Source: CAZMUQ01 sp964569845
Lineage (GTDB): Archaea > Thermoproteota > Bathyarchaeia > Hecatellales > Hecatellaceae
Assembly (NCBI GenBank): GCA_964569845.1
Contig: CAZMUQ010000002.1
Coordinates: forward strand, 62,001-126,000
Direction: 5' to 3'
DNA length: 64,000 bases
Every line of letters begins with the position of its first letter. Within the stretch, counting starts at the first letter, position 1. Below the pieces are notes generated by a model. That model was not told the DNA's origin, did no database searches, and saw only the letters and a program-made list of their open reading frames with translations. The translations under genes and the position numbers were made by a program. This document shows positions 34,289 through 43,165 of the stretch, one piece after another.

Positions 34289-35650
34289 TTGAGGTGGATT
34301 TTTAGGGCTTACGATATACGTGGAGTTTATGGTAAAGACCTAACACCGGATATTGCTTTAAACATTGGTTTAGCTTTTGGAAGCATCATTGAAGATAATA
34401 TTGAAGTTGCTGTTGGATGGGATTCAAGACTTAGTAGTTTAACCTTAAAAAGTTGCATCAGCGCCGGAATTGCAGCTACAGGCCATAATTGCGTAGAGAT
34501 TGGGCTTGTACCAACCCCTCTACTATACTTTTCAACTATACATTACGGTGTAAAGGCAGGAGTTATGGTTACAGCGTCCCACAACCCTCCAGAATATAAC
34601 GGTTTTAAGCTTTGTAAAGGAGGCGTATCATATTCTTATGAAACAGGTATAAAAAATATCGAAGAAGTTTTCAACACCAAAAGCTTTAAAATTGTCAGCT
34701 GGGATAAAATTGGAAGTATAAAAAATCAAAACATAATTTCAGACTACTTTGAACATTTAAAAAAGATAATCAAGATTGAAAAAAGGTTAAAAGTTATTAT
34801 TGATGCTGGAAATGGGACCTGTGGATTTGCTGGAAAAATTTTTGAAGAAATGGGTTGCAAAGTTAAAGTTTTGTTCGGAGAACCTGATGGTAGATTTCCA
34901 AACCATATTCCTGACCCATTAAAAAGTGAAACTCTTAAAGCCCTATGTGAGGAAGTTGTTAAAGAAAAAGCTGATGTTGGTATAGCTTTTGATGGAGATG
35001 GAGATAGGGTTGGTTTTGTTGATGAGTCTGGTAGAATTGTAGAGGGAGATTTAGTGTTTATGCTTTTTATTGAAGAAATACTTAAACGCTACCCAAATTC
35101 TAAAATAATTTTTAACGTTTTAAGTTCAAAGGCTCTTTTAGAAGTTATTAATATGCTTAAAGGAAAACCATTAATGACTAGAGTTGGACACTCTTACATT
35201 CATGAAACATTGCTAAGGGAGAATGCCCCCTTAGCAGGAGAAATTAGTGGACACTACTATTTTGGAAGAGACTACTATGGATTTGATGATGGGATTTTTG
35301 CTGCCTTAAAGCTTGTAGAAATTCTTTCAAAGTCGGATAAAAAATTCTCTGAGTTGTTAGAAAGGTTTCCAAAATACTACACCTCGCCGGAAATAAGGGT
35401 AGCTTGCGCTGATGATAAAAAATTTAGTGTTGTAGATTTTTTAAAAGCAAAATTTGAAAGGGAAGGTTTAAGAACTATAACTATTGATGGGGTTAGAGTT
35501 GAGTTTGAAGATGGTTGGGGGCTTGTTAGAGCCTCAAATACAGAGCCAGCGCTTGTTTTACGTTTCGAAGCGGTAAATAGGGATAGGTTAAATGATATTA
35601 AACAAAAGATTATGGATGAAGTTAAAAAAGCTATAGAAAAATTTTCTTAA
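34289..35650 (+). CDS. Phosphomannomutase/phosphoglucomutase
   Basis: A 453-residue alpha-D-phosphohexomutase moving phosphate between C1 and C6 of mannose or glucose phosphate. The four conserved parts are present: WIFRAYDIRGVYG at the N-terminus, the phosphoserine loop TASHNPPEYNGFKL, the metal loop FDGDGDRVGF, sugar-binding AGEISGHYYFGRDYYGFDDG, and phosphate-binding RASNTEPALVLRFEA. TTG start at 34289 preceded by GGAGGTTTTAG. The product would feed glycan or nucleotide-sugar synthesis. tldD starts four bases after it, suggesting one operon. Confidence 0.94.
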   Translation: MRWIFRAYDIRGVYGKDLTPDIALNIGLAFGSIIEDNIEVAVGWDSRLSSLTLKSCISAGIAATGHNCVEIGLVPTPLLYFSTIHYGVKAGVMVTASHNPPEYNGFKLCKGGVSYSYETGIKNIEEVFNTKSFKIVSWDKIGSIKNQNIISDYFEHLKKIIKIEKRLKVIIDAGNGTCGFAGKIFEEMGCKVKVLFGEPDGRFPNHIPDPLKSETLKALCEEVVKEKADVGIAFDGDGDRVGFVDESGRIVEGDLVFMLFIEEILKRYPNSKIIFNVLSSKALLEVINMLKGKPLMTRVGHSYIHETLLRENAPLAGEISGHYYFGRDYYGFDDGIFAALKLVEILSKSDKKFSELLERFPKYYTSPEIRVACADDKKFSVVDFLKAKFEREGLRTITIDGVRVEFEDGWGLVRASNTEPALVLRFEAVNRDRLNDIKQKIMDEVKKAIEKFS

Positions 35651-35653
35651 AAT

Positions 35654-37045
35654 TTGGGAAGGAAATTGGAAGATATTTTAGTTAATGCTGTATCGCTAGG
35701 GAAGAAGCTTGGAGCAGATTATGTTGACCTGCGATTTGAAAATCTACTTAAAACTACCATCACAGTTAAGGATGGCAAAATTGAGAATGTTAAAAATGGA
35801 TCCGAATCAGGAGTAAATATTAGAGTTCTTGTTAAAGGTGTTTGGGGAGTAGCATCAACAGGGAAAGTAGATAAATCATCAATTTTTGAGGGAGTCAGAT
35901 CTGCTTATAAGCTTGCTTCAACTTTAAGTGGAAAAGTTCATGAGAAAGTCGAGCTTGCTGAGGTTAAACCTTTAAAGGATAAAGTTAAAGCTAAGCAGAA
36001 AGTAAATCTTAGGGATGTATCATTTGAAGATAAAGCTAAAAATTTGTTAAATATTGATGAAAATTTGTTCAAAGTAACACCACACCTTAAAAGTTGTACT
36101 ATTGACTACATTGACATGGAAAAAGTAAAACTGTACGTTAATAGTGATGGAGCTAACATCTGGGAAGAAAAAGTATATGTTTGGTTTAGAGTTTATGCAA
36201 CAGGAGTTGAAAACGGGATTTATGCTTCTGCAAGTGAAGAGTATGGAGTAACTGATGGTTTCACAATTTTTAATGAAAACCCCCCAGAGAAGATTGCAGA
36301 TGAGATTTCTGAAAGGATTAGAAAACAATTTAAAGCTAAAACTGCAAAAGGAGGCATCTTCCCAGCAGTTTTAGATTCAAATATTGTTGGAGTTTTTACT
36401 CATGAAGCCTTTGGACACTTGGCTGAGGCAGATTTAACATTAGCAGGCTCAGTTATACTTAATATGATTGGTAAACAGGTTGCTTCAAAATTTGTAACCA
36501 TAATTGATGATGGAACTATTGAAGGAGGTTTTGGCTCGTTTAAGTATGATGATGAAGGAACTCCAAGTCAAAAAACGATTCTAGTTAGGGAGGGTATCAT
36601 TATCAACCTTATGCATAATCGTGAAACAGCAAAAAAATTTAATATGGAACCTACAGGGAATGCTAGGGCTGAGAATTTTCGTTATACTCCAATAATTAGG
36701 ATGAGAAACACCTACATTAAACCTGGAGACCACAATTTTGAGGAGCTTTTTGAACCTATAAAGTTTGGGTACTATCTTAAAGCTTTTCGGGGAGGACAAG
36801 CAAATCTTGATGGTACATTTCAAGTCGGTGTTCAAGAAGCTTATGAAATTGTAAACGGTGAAATAGGTAAACCTATTAGAAATCTTTCAATAAGCGGAAA
36901 CACGCTGGAAACTTTAATGAAGGTTGAAGCTGTAGGTAAAGAGTTTAAGCTTTGGCCTGGAAGATGCGGTAAAGGTCAGATAGCATTTGTTTGTGATGGG
37001 GGGCCACCTTTAAGGGTTGGTGAGGTCCAGGTTGGTGGAAGATAA
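35654..37045 (+). CDS. tldD: TldD family metalloprotease
   Basis: A 463-residue TldD protein, half of the TldD/TldE peptidase that degrades unfolded peptides and matures modified peptides in bacteria. The HExxxH motif appears as THEAFGHLAEAD, near residue 252, supplying zinc ligands and the catalytic glutamate. IIDDGTIEGGFGSFKYDDEGTPSQKT and NRETAKKFNMEPTGNARAENF are conserved family blocks. TTG start. The paired TldE gene overlaps its end. Confidence 0.95.
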   Translation: MGRKLEDILVNAVSLGKKLGADYVDLRFENLLKTTITVKDGKIENVKNGSESGVNIRVLVKGVWGVASTGKVDKSSIFEGVRSAYKLASTLSGKVHEKVELAEVKPLKDKVKAKQKVNLRDVSFEDKAKNLLNIDENLFKVTPHLKSCTIDYIDMEKVKLYVNSDGANIWEEKVYVWFRVYATGVENGIYASASEEYGVTDGFTIFNENPPEKIADEISERIRKQFKAKTAKGGIFPAVLDSNIVGVFTHEAFGHLAEADLTLAGSVILNMIGKQVASKFVTIIDDGTIEGGFGSFKYDDEGTPSQKTILVREGIIINLMHNRETAKKFNMEPTGNARAENFRYTPIIRMRNTYIKPGDHNFEELFEPIKFGYYLKAFRGGQANLDGTFQVGVQEAYEIVNGEIGKPIRNLSISGNTLETLMKVEAVGKEFKLWPGRCGKGQIAFVCDGGPPLRVGEVQVGGR

Positions 37046-38405
37046 TTTAAAGCTTTTAGATTTTGGAGAAAAAGTTGTTAAAGAAGCTTTAAAGCTTGGA
37101 GTTAAAGATGTTGAGGTTTATCTAAGCTTAAAATCAACAATTCATGTTGATATTGAACGTGGTAAAATTGTTGAAGCCATTAAAGGTATCGACCAAGGTT
37201 TTTGTGTAAGAATTTCTTATAATAAAAGTTTAGGATTCGCGTACACGAATATTTTAAAGGAGGAAAAAATCGGGGAAGTTGTTAATAGAGCATTTCATAT
37301 AGCAAAGACTGTTAAACCTACTGGTGATTGGAAAGGTTTTCCACATCCTAAACCGCTCTTAAAGGCTAGGAATATTTATGATAGGAGAGTAGCTGAAGCC
37401 TCAATAGAGGATATTGTAAGAGATGCTTTTTTGATGCTTAATTCAGCTTTAAAAACAGATAGAAGAATTATGGTTGTTGAAGGTTACTCTGGAAAGGTAG
37501 AGCTTGTAAGGGCTATTGTAAACTCTAATGGTATTTCACTTTTAGAGGAAGGGACAGGTATAAGTTGCTCTTTAAGTACAATTGCAAGAGATAATGGGAA
37601 AGTTACACCCATATGTTTTGAATTTGATGGAAGTAGAAGCTACAATATAGATCCTGAGAAAGTTGGCAGAGAGTCAGCCAAAATGGCTATTTCAGCTTTA
37701 GGTTCAAGAAAAATTGAAACTGGAAATTACAGGGTTATATTTATGCAACCTGCTTTACTTGAACTTTTAACTTATACATTGATTAGTTCCTTAAAAGCTG
37801 ATAATGTCCAAAGAGGTAAATCTGCTTTAAAAGGTAAAATTGGTGAACAGATAGCATCAGAAAATTTAACATTTTATGATGATGGGCTACTTGAAGGGGG
37901 GCTTGAAACGTGGAGTTTTGATGATGAAGGAACTCCAAGTCAAAAAACTGCTTTAATTGAAAAGGGAATTTTAAGAGAATTTATTTACGATAAATATCAT
38001 GCAGATAGGGAAGGAAAAGAAAGTACAGGTAATGCTTACCGAGTTCCTCACCCATCCTACACTTCAACACCAAGAATAGAACCTACAAATCTTACAATTC
38101 AACCTGGAAAATACTCTGAAGATGAACTTTTAAATGAGTTAGAAAATGGTTTACTTATTCAAAATCTTCAAGGAGCTCACAGTAGTAACCCTGAAAGTGG
38201 GGAATTCTCTACTGTAGCAACACCTACATGGTATATTAAAAATGGGGAGATTCAATATTCACTTAAGGGTGTGATGATTTCAGGAAACATTTACAATGTT
38301 TTAAAGAATGTTATATGTATTGGAAAAAATGTTAGAAAACTTGGTTTTCTCGTTTCACCATGGATTGTTGTTGAAAATGTTAGGGTTATAGGGAGGTTAA
38401 GCTAA
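37032..38405 (+). CDS. tldE: TldE/PmbA family protein
   Basis: A partner of TldD, about 457 residues, lacking the HExxxH zinc site, as is normal for TldE. The block TFYDDGLLEGGLETWSFDDEGTPSQKTALIEKG matches the corresponding TldD region, and STGNAYRVPHPSYTSTPRIEPTNL is the PmbA signature. Starts are possible at TTG 37017 or TTG 37032; GAGGT lies five bases before the latter. The 14-base overlap with tldD indicates translational coupling and a heterodimer. Its target peptides here are unknown; no peptide-modification genes are adjacent. Confidence 0.94.
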   Translation: MVEDNLKLLDFGEKVVKEALKLGVKDVEVYLSLKSTIHVDIERGKIVEAIKGIDQGFCVRISYNKSLGFAYTNILKEEKIGEVVNRAFHIAKTVKPTGDWKGFPHPKPLLKARNIYDRRVAEASIEDIVRDAFLMLNSALKTDRRIMVVEGYSGKVELVRAIVNSNGISLLEEGTGISCSLSTIARDNGKVTPICFEFDGSRSYNIDPEKVGRESAKMAISALGSRKIETGNYRVIFMQPALLELLTYTLISSLKADNVQRGKSALKGKIGEQIASENLTFYDDGLLEGGLETWSFDDEGTPSQKTALIEKGILREFIYDKYHADREGKESTGNAYRVPHPSYTSTPRIEPTNLTIQPGKYSEDELLNELENGLLIQNLQGAHSSNPESGEFSTVATPTWYIKNGEIQYSLKGVMISGNIYNVLKNVICIGKNVRKLGFLVSPWIVVENVRVIGRLS

Positions 38406-38409
38406 AAAA

Positions 38410-38781
38410 TCATTTTTTCATAGGGATTTTTGCCTCCTTTTCAACAATCTCATTAGGATAAATTTCCACCTTAGCTCCATCAGGAGTAATAAGTTTTTCA
38501 ATAGTTATCTCATAGTATTCTCTTCCAGGAAGATTTAACTCCTGAATTATTTTTGGAGGGACATAAATCCATCCATCTCTAGCCTTAACTTCGCAGGTAA
38601 CCTTACGATTTATTTCCTGAATAATATTTCCATCGGAATCTAAAGCCTTTACAAGTGTACATTCAACTTTACATCCCTTTTTAATGTTAAACTGTTTTTT
38701 TGTATCAAAAGGTAGGATAAAGTAAATATCAGGTGCAAAGCCTCTTGCTCTTTGAATTATCCTTTCAGGCATGAGTTTCAC
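38410..38781 (-). CDS. Uncharacterised protein with AbrB-like segments, 123 residues
   Basis: A 123-residue soluble protein. Two short stretches, FDTKKQFNIKKGCKVECTLVK and VPPKIIQELNLPGREYYEITIEK, look like swapped-hairpin (AbrB/SpoVT) strands with a proline-led turn and a following loop, so a DNA-binding or double-psi-barrel fold is possible. This is only a pattern impression. It is the last gene after the zinc-ribbon protein and the carboxyltransferase cluster on the minus strand, eight bases behind the former, and may share that transcript. Confidence 0.6.
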   Translation of the reverse strand: MKLMPERIIQRARGFAPDIYFILPFDTKKQFNIKKGCKVECTLVKALDSDGNIIQEINRKVTCEVKARDGWIYVPPKIIQELNLPGREYYEITIEKLITPDGAKVEIYPNEIVEKEAKIPMKK

Positions 38782-38789
38782 AAACTCCT

Positions 38790-38978
38790 TTAACTTTTTC
38801 TTTTGCTAAGTTCTGAAACTTCTATTATTGGTGAATGACATTGCTTACAACACCATGTTACAATGTTAAATTTCGGCTTCAATTCAGGGAAAACTTTTTC
38901 CTCCCTATACCCCTCATATACTGGCACAAGTTTTTTACATTTACGGCAATAAAACCTTAAACTTTCTAAATTTGACAT
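38790..38978 (-). CDS. Small zinc-ribbon protein, 62 residues
   Basis: A 62-residue protein with YCRKCKKLVPV near the N-terminus and TWCCKQCHSPIIEV near residue 45, two CxxC knuckles that would bind one zinc ion. The remainder is charged. Similar small ribbons are common in archaea and usually of unknown role. It lies between the biotin-carrier gene (20 bases upstream) and the AbrB-like gene, so it may be co-transcribed with the carboxyltransferase genes. Confidence 0.65.
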   Translation of the reverse strand: MSNLESLRFYCRKCKKLVPVYEGYREEKVFPELKPKFNIVTWCCKQCHSPIIEVSELSKRKS

Positions 38979-38998
38979 TAAACTTAACCCCTCCTTTT

Positions 38999-39475
38999 TT
39001 ATCCTATTACAGCTAAAACTTCACCTGTTGCAACAGATTTTCCAATTGAAGCATAAATTTGTTTAACTACACCATCAGCTGGAGCTTCTATTATGTTTTC
39101 CATTTTCATAGCTTCTAATGCAAAGATAGGTTGACCTTTCCTTACTTTATCTCCAACTTTAACATGAATTTTTACTATCGTTCCACGCATAGGAGCTTTA
39201 ACAGGTGTTCCTTCAATAACTTCAGCCTTTTCTTCAGGTTTAATCTTGGCAGTTTCAGTAGTTAAAGTAGCAGTGGAAGCTGGTAGGTATTCTAGGATTT
39301 CCTGCACTTTAAAACTATAACCGTTTTTTCCTACAAAAAGGTTTATCTCATCAGCAACCTGAGAAGAAAGTTTAACTTCCTCACCTTCGCTGTTAACTTC
39401 TTCAACCTCAACAATATGTTCTTCTGAATTTGAAAAAACCTTAAACTTTCTCTTCTTTAAACTTATTCCTACCAC
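38999..39475 (-). CDS. Biotin carboxyl carrier protein (first of two)
   Basis: A 158-residue carrier with a C-terminal biotinyl domain. The biotinylation site is ALEAMKMENIIEAPADG, the lysine in AMKM. The preceding VKAPMRGTIVKIHVKVGDKVRKGQPIFALE is the standard hammerhead fold. The N-terminal 80 residues are a beta-rich domain, KRKFKVFSNSEEHIVEVEE, similar to the linker domain in pyruvate carboxylase and oxaloacetate decarboxylase alpha. It begins 12 bases after the carboxyltransferase stop codon and most probably serves that subunit. It carries CO2 between transferases. Confidence 0.93.
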   Translation of the reverse strand: MVGISLKKRKFKVFSNSEEHIVEVEEVNSEGEEVKLSSQVADEINLFVGKNGYSFKVQEILEYLPASTATLTTETAKIKPEEKAEVIEGTPVKAPMRGTIVKIHVKVGDKVRKGQPIFALEAMKMENIIEAPADGVVKQIYASIGKSVATGEVLAVIG

Positions 39476-39487
39476 CCCACTTTTACC

Positions 39488-40969
39488 CTACTTTTTTTCT
39501 TGACTCATCAACTTCCTAATTGCAACTTCATACTGCTCACCAGCATATCTAATTAGATATCTCCTACCTTTTAGGTCGGTTATTAATGGAAGCTCATCTG
39601 ATGTAAACTCAGGCTTAACTTCACCTCGCAATAACTTTTCAGTTTGCAACGGATAAATGGCATATGAAATTATGTCCTCCTCTCTAGGTGAGAAACCTTT
39701 ACTCTCTAACTCCTCCTTACACTTCTTATACATAGGTTCAAGCAAGTCCGCAGGTCTACATGTAATAACTTTATCCTGCCAATCCTTACCTAGAACAGCT
39801 TCATAAACTTCTTTAGGAATTTTTCCAGGAGGTTTTCCATACATCCCACGAATATAGTCTACAGTTTCTTTTGTAACTCTTTTATATCTACCAAAAAGCA
39901 CATTTAAAACAGCTTGAGTTCCAACAATCTGAGATGTTGGTGTAACAAGTGGAGGCCATCCAAAATCTCTTTGCACCCTTGCAGTTTCAACCAGAACTTC
40001 AGGTAACCTATCTATTGCACCCTGCTGTTCAAGTTGAACTATGAGATTACTCATCATACCTCCAGGGATCTGATGCATTGTAACTGATGGATCCGCTATT
40101 CTAGCTTCATCTCTATGCAGATGCGCATACTTTTTCCAAACTTGTAAAAAGTATTTTCTGCACTCCATTAATAATTCCATATCGTATCCTGGGTCGTAAG
40201 GACTTCCCTGTAATGCTGCAACTACAGATTCTGTTGGAGGATGCCCTGTTCCCCATGAGATAGCCGAAATAGCACAATCAATTATGTCAACTCCAGCTTC
40301 ACATGCCTTCATATAACCCATCATAGTCATACCGCTTGTTGTATGAGAGTGAAGGTCGATTGGTACTCTTATTCCCTCTTCCTTGCACCTATATATGATT
40401 TCGTAAGCTCGTTTAGGAGAAATTATTCCAGCCATATCCTTAATACATAAGGAGTCGCAACCCATCTGCTCAAGTTTTTTAAAATTTTCAACATAATAAT
40501 CAACCGTATGCACTGGACTTATGGTGTAGCATAAACATCCTTGTGCATGAGCACCGATTCTTTTAACAGTTTTTATTGGGACCTCCATATTTCTTAAATC
40601 ATTTACAGCGTCAAATATCCTAAAATAATCACAACCATTCTTGTAGGCTAACTCTATAAACTTGATTACAATATCATCTGGAAAATTTCTATAAGCTACA
40701 ATATTCATAGCCCTTTCCAGCATTTGCATTGGAGTATTAGGCATGGCTTCCTTTAACCTTTTAAGTCTCTCCCAAGGATCTTCAGCCAAAAATCTTAAAC
40801 ATGAATCAAATGTTGCACCACCCCAAACTTCAAAAGAGAAAAAGCCAACCTGGTCTATTACTGGCGCTATTGGTAACATATCTTCAGTTCTCATTCTTGT
40901 TGCGAGTAGTGATTGATGAGCATCCCTAAAAATTAGCTCATGAATCTGAACCAAATGTATTCTCACCAC
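39488..40969 (-). CDS. Pyruvate/oxaloacetate carboxyltransferase subunit (OadA/PycB, 5S type)
   Basis: A 493-residue TIM-barrel carboxyltransferase. FRDAHQSLLATRMRTEDMLPIAP and the metal motif LHSHTTSGM are conserved, the carboxyltransferase lysine lies in SLCIKDMAGII, and the C-terminal PYC_OADA domain has PSVTMHQIPGGMMSNL, DFGWPPLVTPTSQIVGTQAVLNVLFGRYKRVT. It transfers carboxyl between biotin and pyruvate, giving or using oxaloacetate. Its biotin domain is a separate gene just downstream. No biotin carboxylase (PycA) gene is in the window, which points to decarboxylation or transcarboxylation rather than ATP-driven carboxylation. Confidence 0.94.
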   Translation of the reverse strand: MVRIHLVQIHELIFRDAHQSLLATRMRTEDMLPIAPVIDQVGFFSFEVWGGATFDSCLRFLAEDPWERLKRLKEAMPNTPMQMLERAMNIVAYRNFPDDIVIKFIELAYKNGCDYFRIFDAVNDLRNMEVPIKTVKRIGAHAQGCLCYTISPVHTVDYYVENFKKLEQMGCDSLCIKDMAGIISPKRAYEIIYRCKEEGIRVPIDLHSHTTSGMTMMGYMKACEAGVDIIDCAISAISWGTGHPPTESVVAALQGSPYDPGYDMELLMECRKYFLQVWKKYAHLHRDEARIADPSVTMHQIPGGMMSNLIVQLEQQGAIDRLPEVLVETARVQRDFGWPPLVTPTSQIVGTQAVLNVLFGRYKRVTKETVDYIRGMYGKPPGKIPKEVYEAVLGKDWQDKVITCRPADLLEPMYKKCKEELESKGFSPREEDIISYAIYPLQTEKLLRGEVKPEFTSDELPLITDLKGRRYLIRYAGEQYEVAIRKLMSQEKK

Positions 40970-40991
40970 CGCAATATCTTCTGGTTAACTT

Positions 40992-41435
40992 TCACCTTCT
41001 AAATGGTGAAACTTGCTTTTCAGCTTTACTAACAAAGCTCCAAAAAGATGAGGATTTTGAAAGGTACTTTAAGAGGTTCCTATCAAATCCTACCTTATAT
41101 CTTGAGGAAAAACTCCACAGGGATTTAGTAGTTGTAGTTTCCTCTTTTTTAATTTTAGCTTCTTCAACAGCACCCTCAATCTTAGCTCTAAGAACACTAA
41201 TTCTTCTCTCAATATTGTTAAGCCTATCCTCAATCTTTTTAAACCTGTTCTCTATCTCACCAAGTAATTCTTCCTTAAATTTTACATAAAAATCTTTAAC
41301 TATTTTTTCAACATCCTCCTTTGAAACACCTACAATTGTGGGTGTAATAGTAGCGGGAGGTTTACCTAAATATGCAAGTAAAGCTGCAGAAATAACTGCA
41401 GCTTCCTCTCTTGAAATTTCTAAGTTTGCTGACAA
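40992..41435 (-). CDS. Coiled-coil protein of the decarboxylase cluster, with an OadG/MmdE-like segment
   Basis: A 147-residue protein. The N-terminal stretch EEAAVISAALLAYLGKPP is like the alanine-rich peptide in small (gamma, delta or epsilon) subunits of Na+-translocating decarboxylases. Residues about 50-95 form a charged heptad helix (FKEELLGEIENRFKKIEDRLNNIERRISVLR), probably a coiled coil. The basic serine-rich end (SSSFWSFVSKAEKQVSPFRR) is atypical. It lies between the methylmalonyl-CoA and oxaloacetate carboxyltransferase genes, nine bases after the first. I infer an assembly subunit holding the two enzymes together; this is not proven. Confidence 0.65.
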   Translation of the reverse strand: MSANLEISREEAAVISAALLAYLGKPPATITPTIVGVSKEDVEKIVKDFYVKFKEELLGEIENRFKKIEDRLNNIERRISVLRAKIEGAVEEAKIKKEETTTTKSLWSFSSRYKVGFDRNLLKYLSKSSSFWSFVSKAEKQVSPFRR

Positions 41436-41443
41436 TTTTTATT

Positions 41444-43039
41444 TTACACCGGCATAACTCCATGCTTTTTTGGAGGTAGCTGATCACGCTTAGTTAAAGC
41501 TTGTTCTAGTGCTTTAATAAGTCTTGGCCGAGTTTCAGCTGGGTCTATAACATCATCAATGTGTAAATGTTCTGCTGCTTTCCACGGGTTTGCAAAAGTT
41601 TCACGGTAAAGTTTAATTTTTTCAGCTAAAGCCTTTTTTGGGTCAGGTGCTTTTTCAATCTCATCTCTGAATATTATCTGAGCTGCACCTTCAGGCCCCA
41701 TGACTGCAAGTTCAGCTGTAGGCCAAGCTAAAACTGCATCTGCTCCAAGGTCTTTACTGCACATAGCTAGATATGAACCACCATAAGCTTTGCGGATGAT
41801 AAGTGTTATCTTTGGTACTGTTGCTTCAGAGTATGCGTAAAGCATCTTTGCTCCATGCCTAATAATTCCACCCCACTCCTGCTCTGTTCCTGGTAGATAT
41901 CCTGGAACATCAACTAGATTTATCAAAGGTATGTTGAAAGCATCACAAAAACGTATAAACCTTGAAGCCTTATCTGATGCATCTATATCTAAGCAGCCAG
42001 CTTTAAATTTTGGTTGATTAGCGATTATACCTACAGGGTAGCCGTTTAAACGTGCAAAGCATGTTATAATGTTTGGCGCAAACATTGGTAGTATATCAAA
42101 AAAGTTTTCCTCTTCGCCTTCTAAGGGTATGTCAAAAACTCTTCTAATAATGTCATACATATCGTAAGGTTTTGTTGGGTCTGCTGGAACAACATCAAAA
42201 AGTCCCTCATCAGTTCTATTTGGATCATCTCCAGTATCAACTCTTGGCGGATCCTCAAGATTATTTGGTGGTAAGTAACTTAGAAGTCTTCTGATATTTT
42301 TAAAGCATTCTTCTTCATTCTTTTCAACCCTGTGGCAAACACCAGATTTCTGTTGTTGTACTGTTGCACCACCAAGTTCCATTTCACTTACTTCCTCACC
42401 TATAACCTCCTTAATTACTCTTGGACCTGTAATAAAAGCATAACTTACACCCTCAACCATAAATATGAAATCCATTAAAGCTGGAGAGTATACAGCTCCA
42501 CCAGCACATGGACCAATAATTGCACAAATTTGCGGGATAACTCCTGAATATCTTGTATTTCTATAGAATATTTGGCCATAACCTGATAAAGCATCAACAC
42601 CTTCTTGGATTCTTGCACCACCAGAATCATTTATAATTATTACTGGACAGCCTTCTTTTGCAGCTCTATCTAAAACCTCACAAATCTTTCTTGCATGCAT
42701 TTCACCAAGAGTACCACCAACACTTGTGAAATCTTGAGATGCTATATACACCTTCCTACCATTAATTTTACCAAAGCCTGTAACAACACCATCTGACTGG
42801 ATTTCTCTTTTATCTAGTCCAAACTCCCTTCCTCTATGCTTAACAAACATGCCTATCTCAACAAAGCTTCCCTTATCAAGTAAAAGCTCAATTCTTTCTC
42901 TAGCAGTAAGCTTACCAAGTTTACGCTGTCTTTCAATAGCTCTGCTCCCACCCATTTCCATTATTTTCCTTTTTTTCTCGTTAAGCTCGTTTAACAACTT
43001 CTCCTTTATTGCTTTATCTTCACTTTTCTCTCCGCTCAA
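41444..43039 (-). CDS. mmdA: Methylmalonyl-CoA/propionyl-CoA carboxyltransferase subunit (MmdA, 12S type)
   Basis: A 531-residue two-domain crotonase-fold carboxyltransferase. The N-terminal half has GSFVEIGMFVKHRG and VIIINDSGGARIQEGVDALSGYGQIF; the C-terminal half has LINLVDVPGYLPGTEQEWGGIIRHGAKMLYAYSEATVPKITLIIRKAYGGSYLAM. This matches the alpha subunit of methylmalonyl-CoA decarboxylase and the 12S subunit of transcarboxylase. It is at the head of the second half of the cluster, with its own TATA-like promoter upstream (126-base spacer). No acyl-CoA biotin carboxylase is visible. Confidence 0.95.
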   Translation of the reverse strand: MSGEKSEDKAIKEKLLNELNEKKRKIMEMGGSRAIERQRKLGKLTARERIELLLDKGSFVEIGMFVKHRGREFGLDKREIQSDGVVTGFGKINGRKVYIASQDFTSVGGTLGEMHARKICEVLDRAAKEGCPVIIINDSGGARIQEGVDALSGYGQIFYRNTRYSGVIPQICAIIGPCAGGAVYSPALMDFIFMVEGVSYAFITGPRVIKEVIGEEVSEMELGGATVQQQKSGVCHRVEKNEEECFKNIRRLLSYLPPNNLEDPPRVDTGDDPNRTDEGLFDVVPADPTKPYDMYDIIRRVFDIPLEGEEENFFDILPMFAPNIITCFARLNGYPVGIIANQPKFKAGCLDIDASDKASRFIRFCDAFNIPLINLVDVPGYLPGTEQEWGGIIRHGAKMLYAYSEATVPKITLIIRKAYGGSYLAMCSKDLGADAVLAWPTAELAVMGPEGAAQIIFRDEIEKAPDPKKALAEKIKLYRETFANPWKAAEHLHIDDVIDPAETRPRLIKALEQALTKRDQLPPKKHGVMPV

Positions 43040-43165
43040 AGTTTAACCCCCAAACTGTTATAGACAAAATAACTTTAAATGGGGTATATAATGTTACACA
43101 TAGTAATCTTATAAGAAAAAAATTTAATCTTTAAGGTTGCCATTAAAAAAGAGGTTATTAAAAAT
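43040..43165 (-). promoter_or_regulatory. Spacer with a candidate promoter for mmdA
   Basis: Between the beta-subunit gene and mmdA. Read on the minus strand, ACATTATATACCCC (around 43083-43096) is a TATA-like element about 50 bases before the mmdA start, so the cluster may be two transcripts. Confidence 0.4.
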
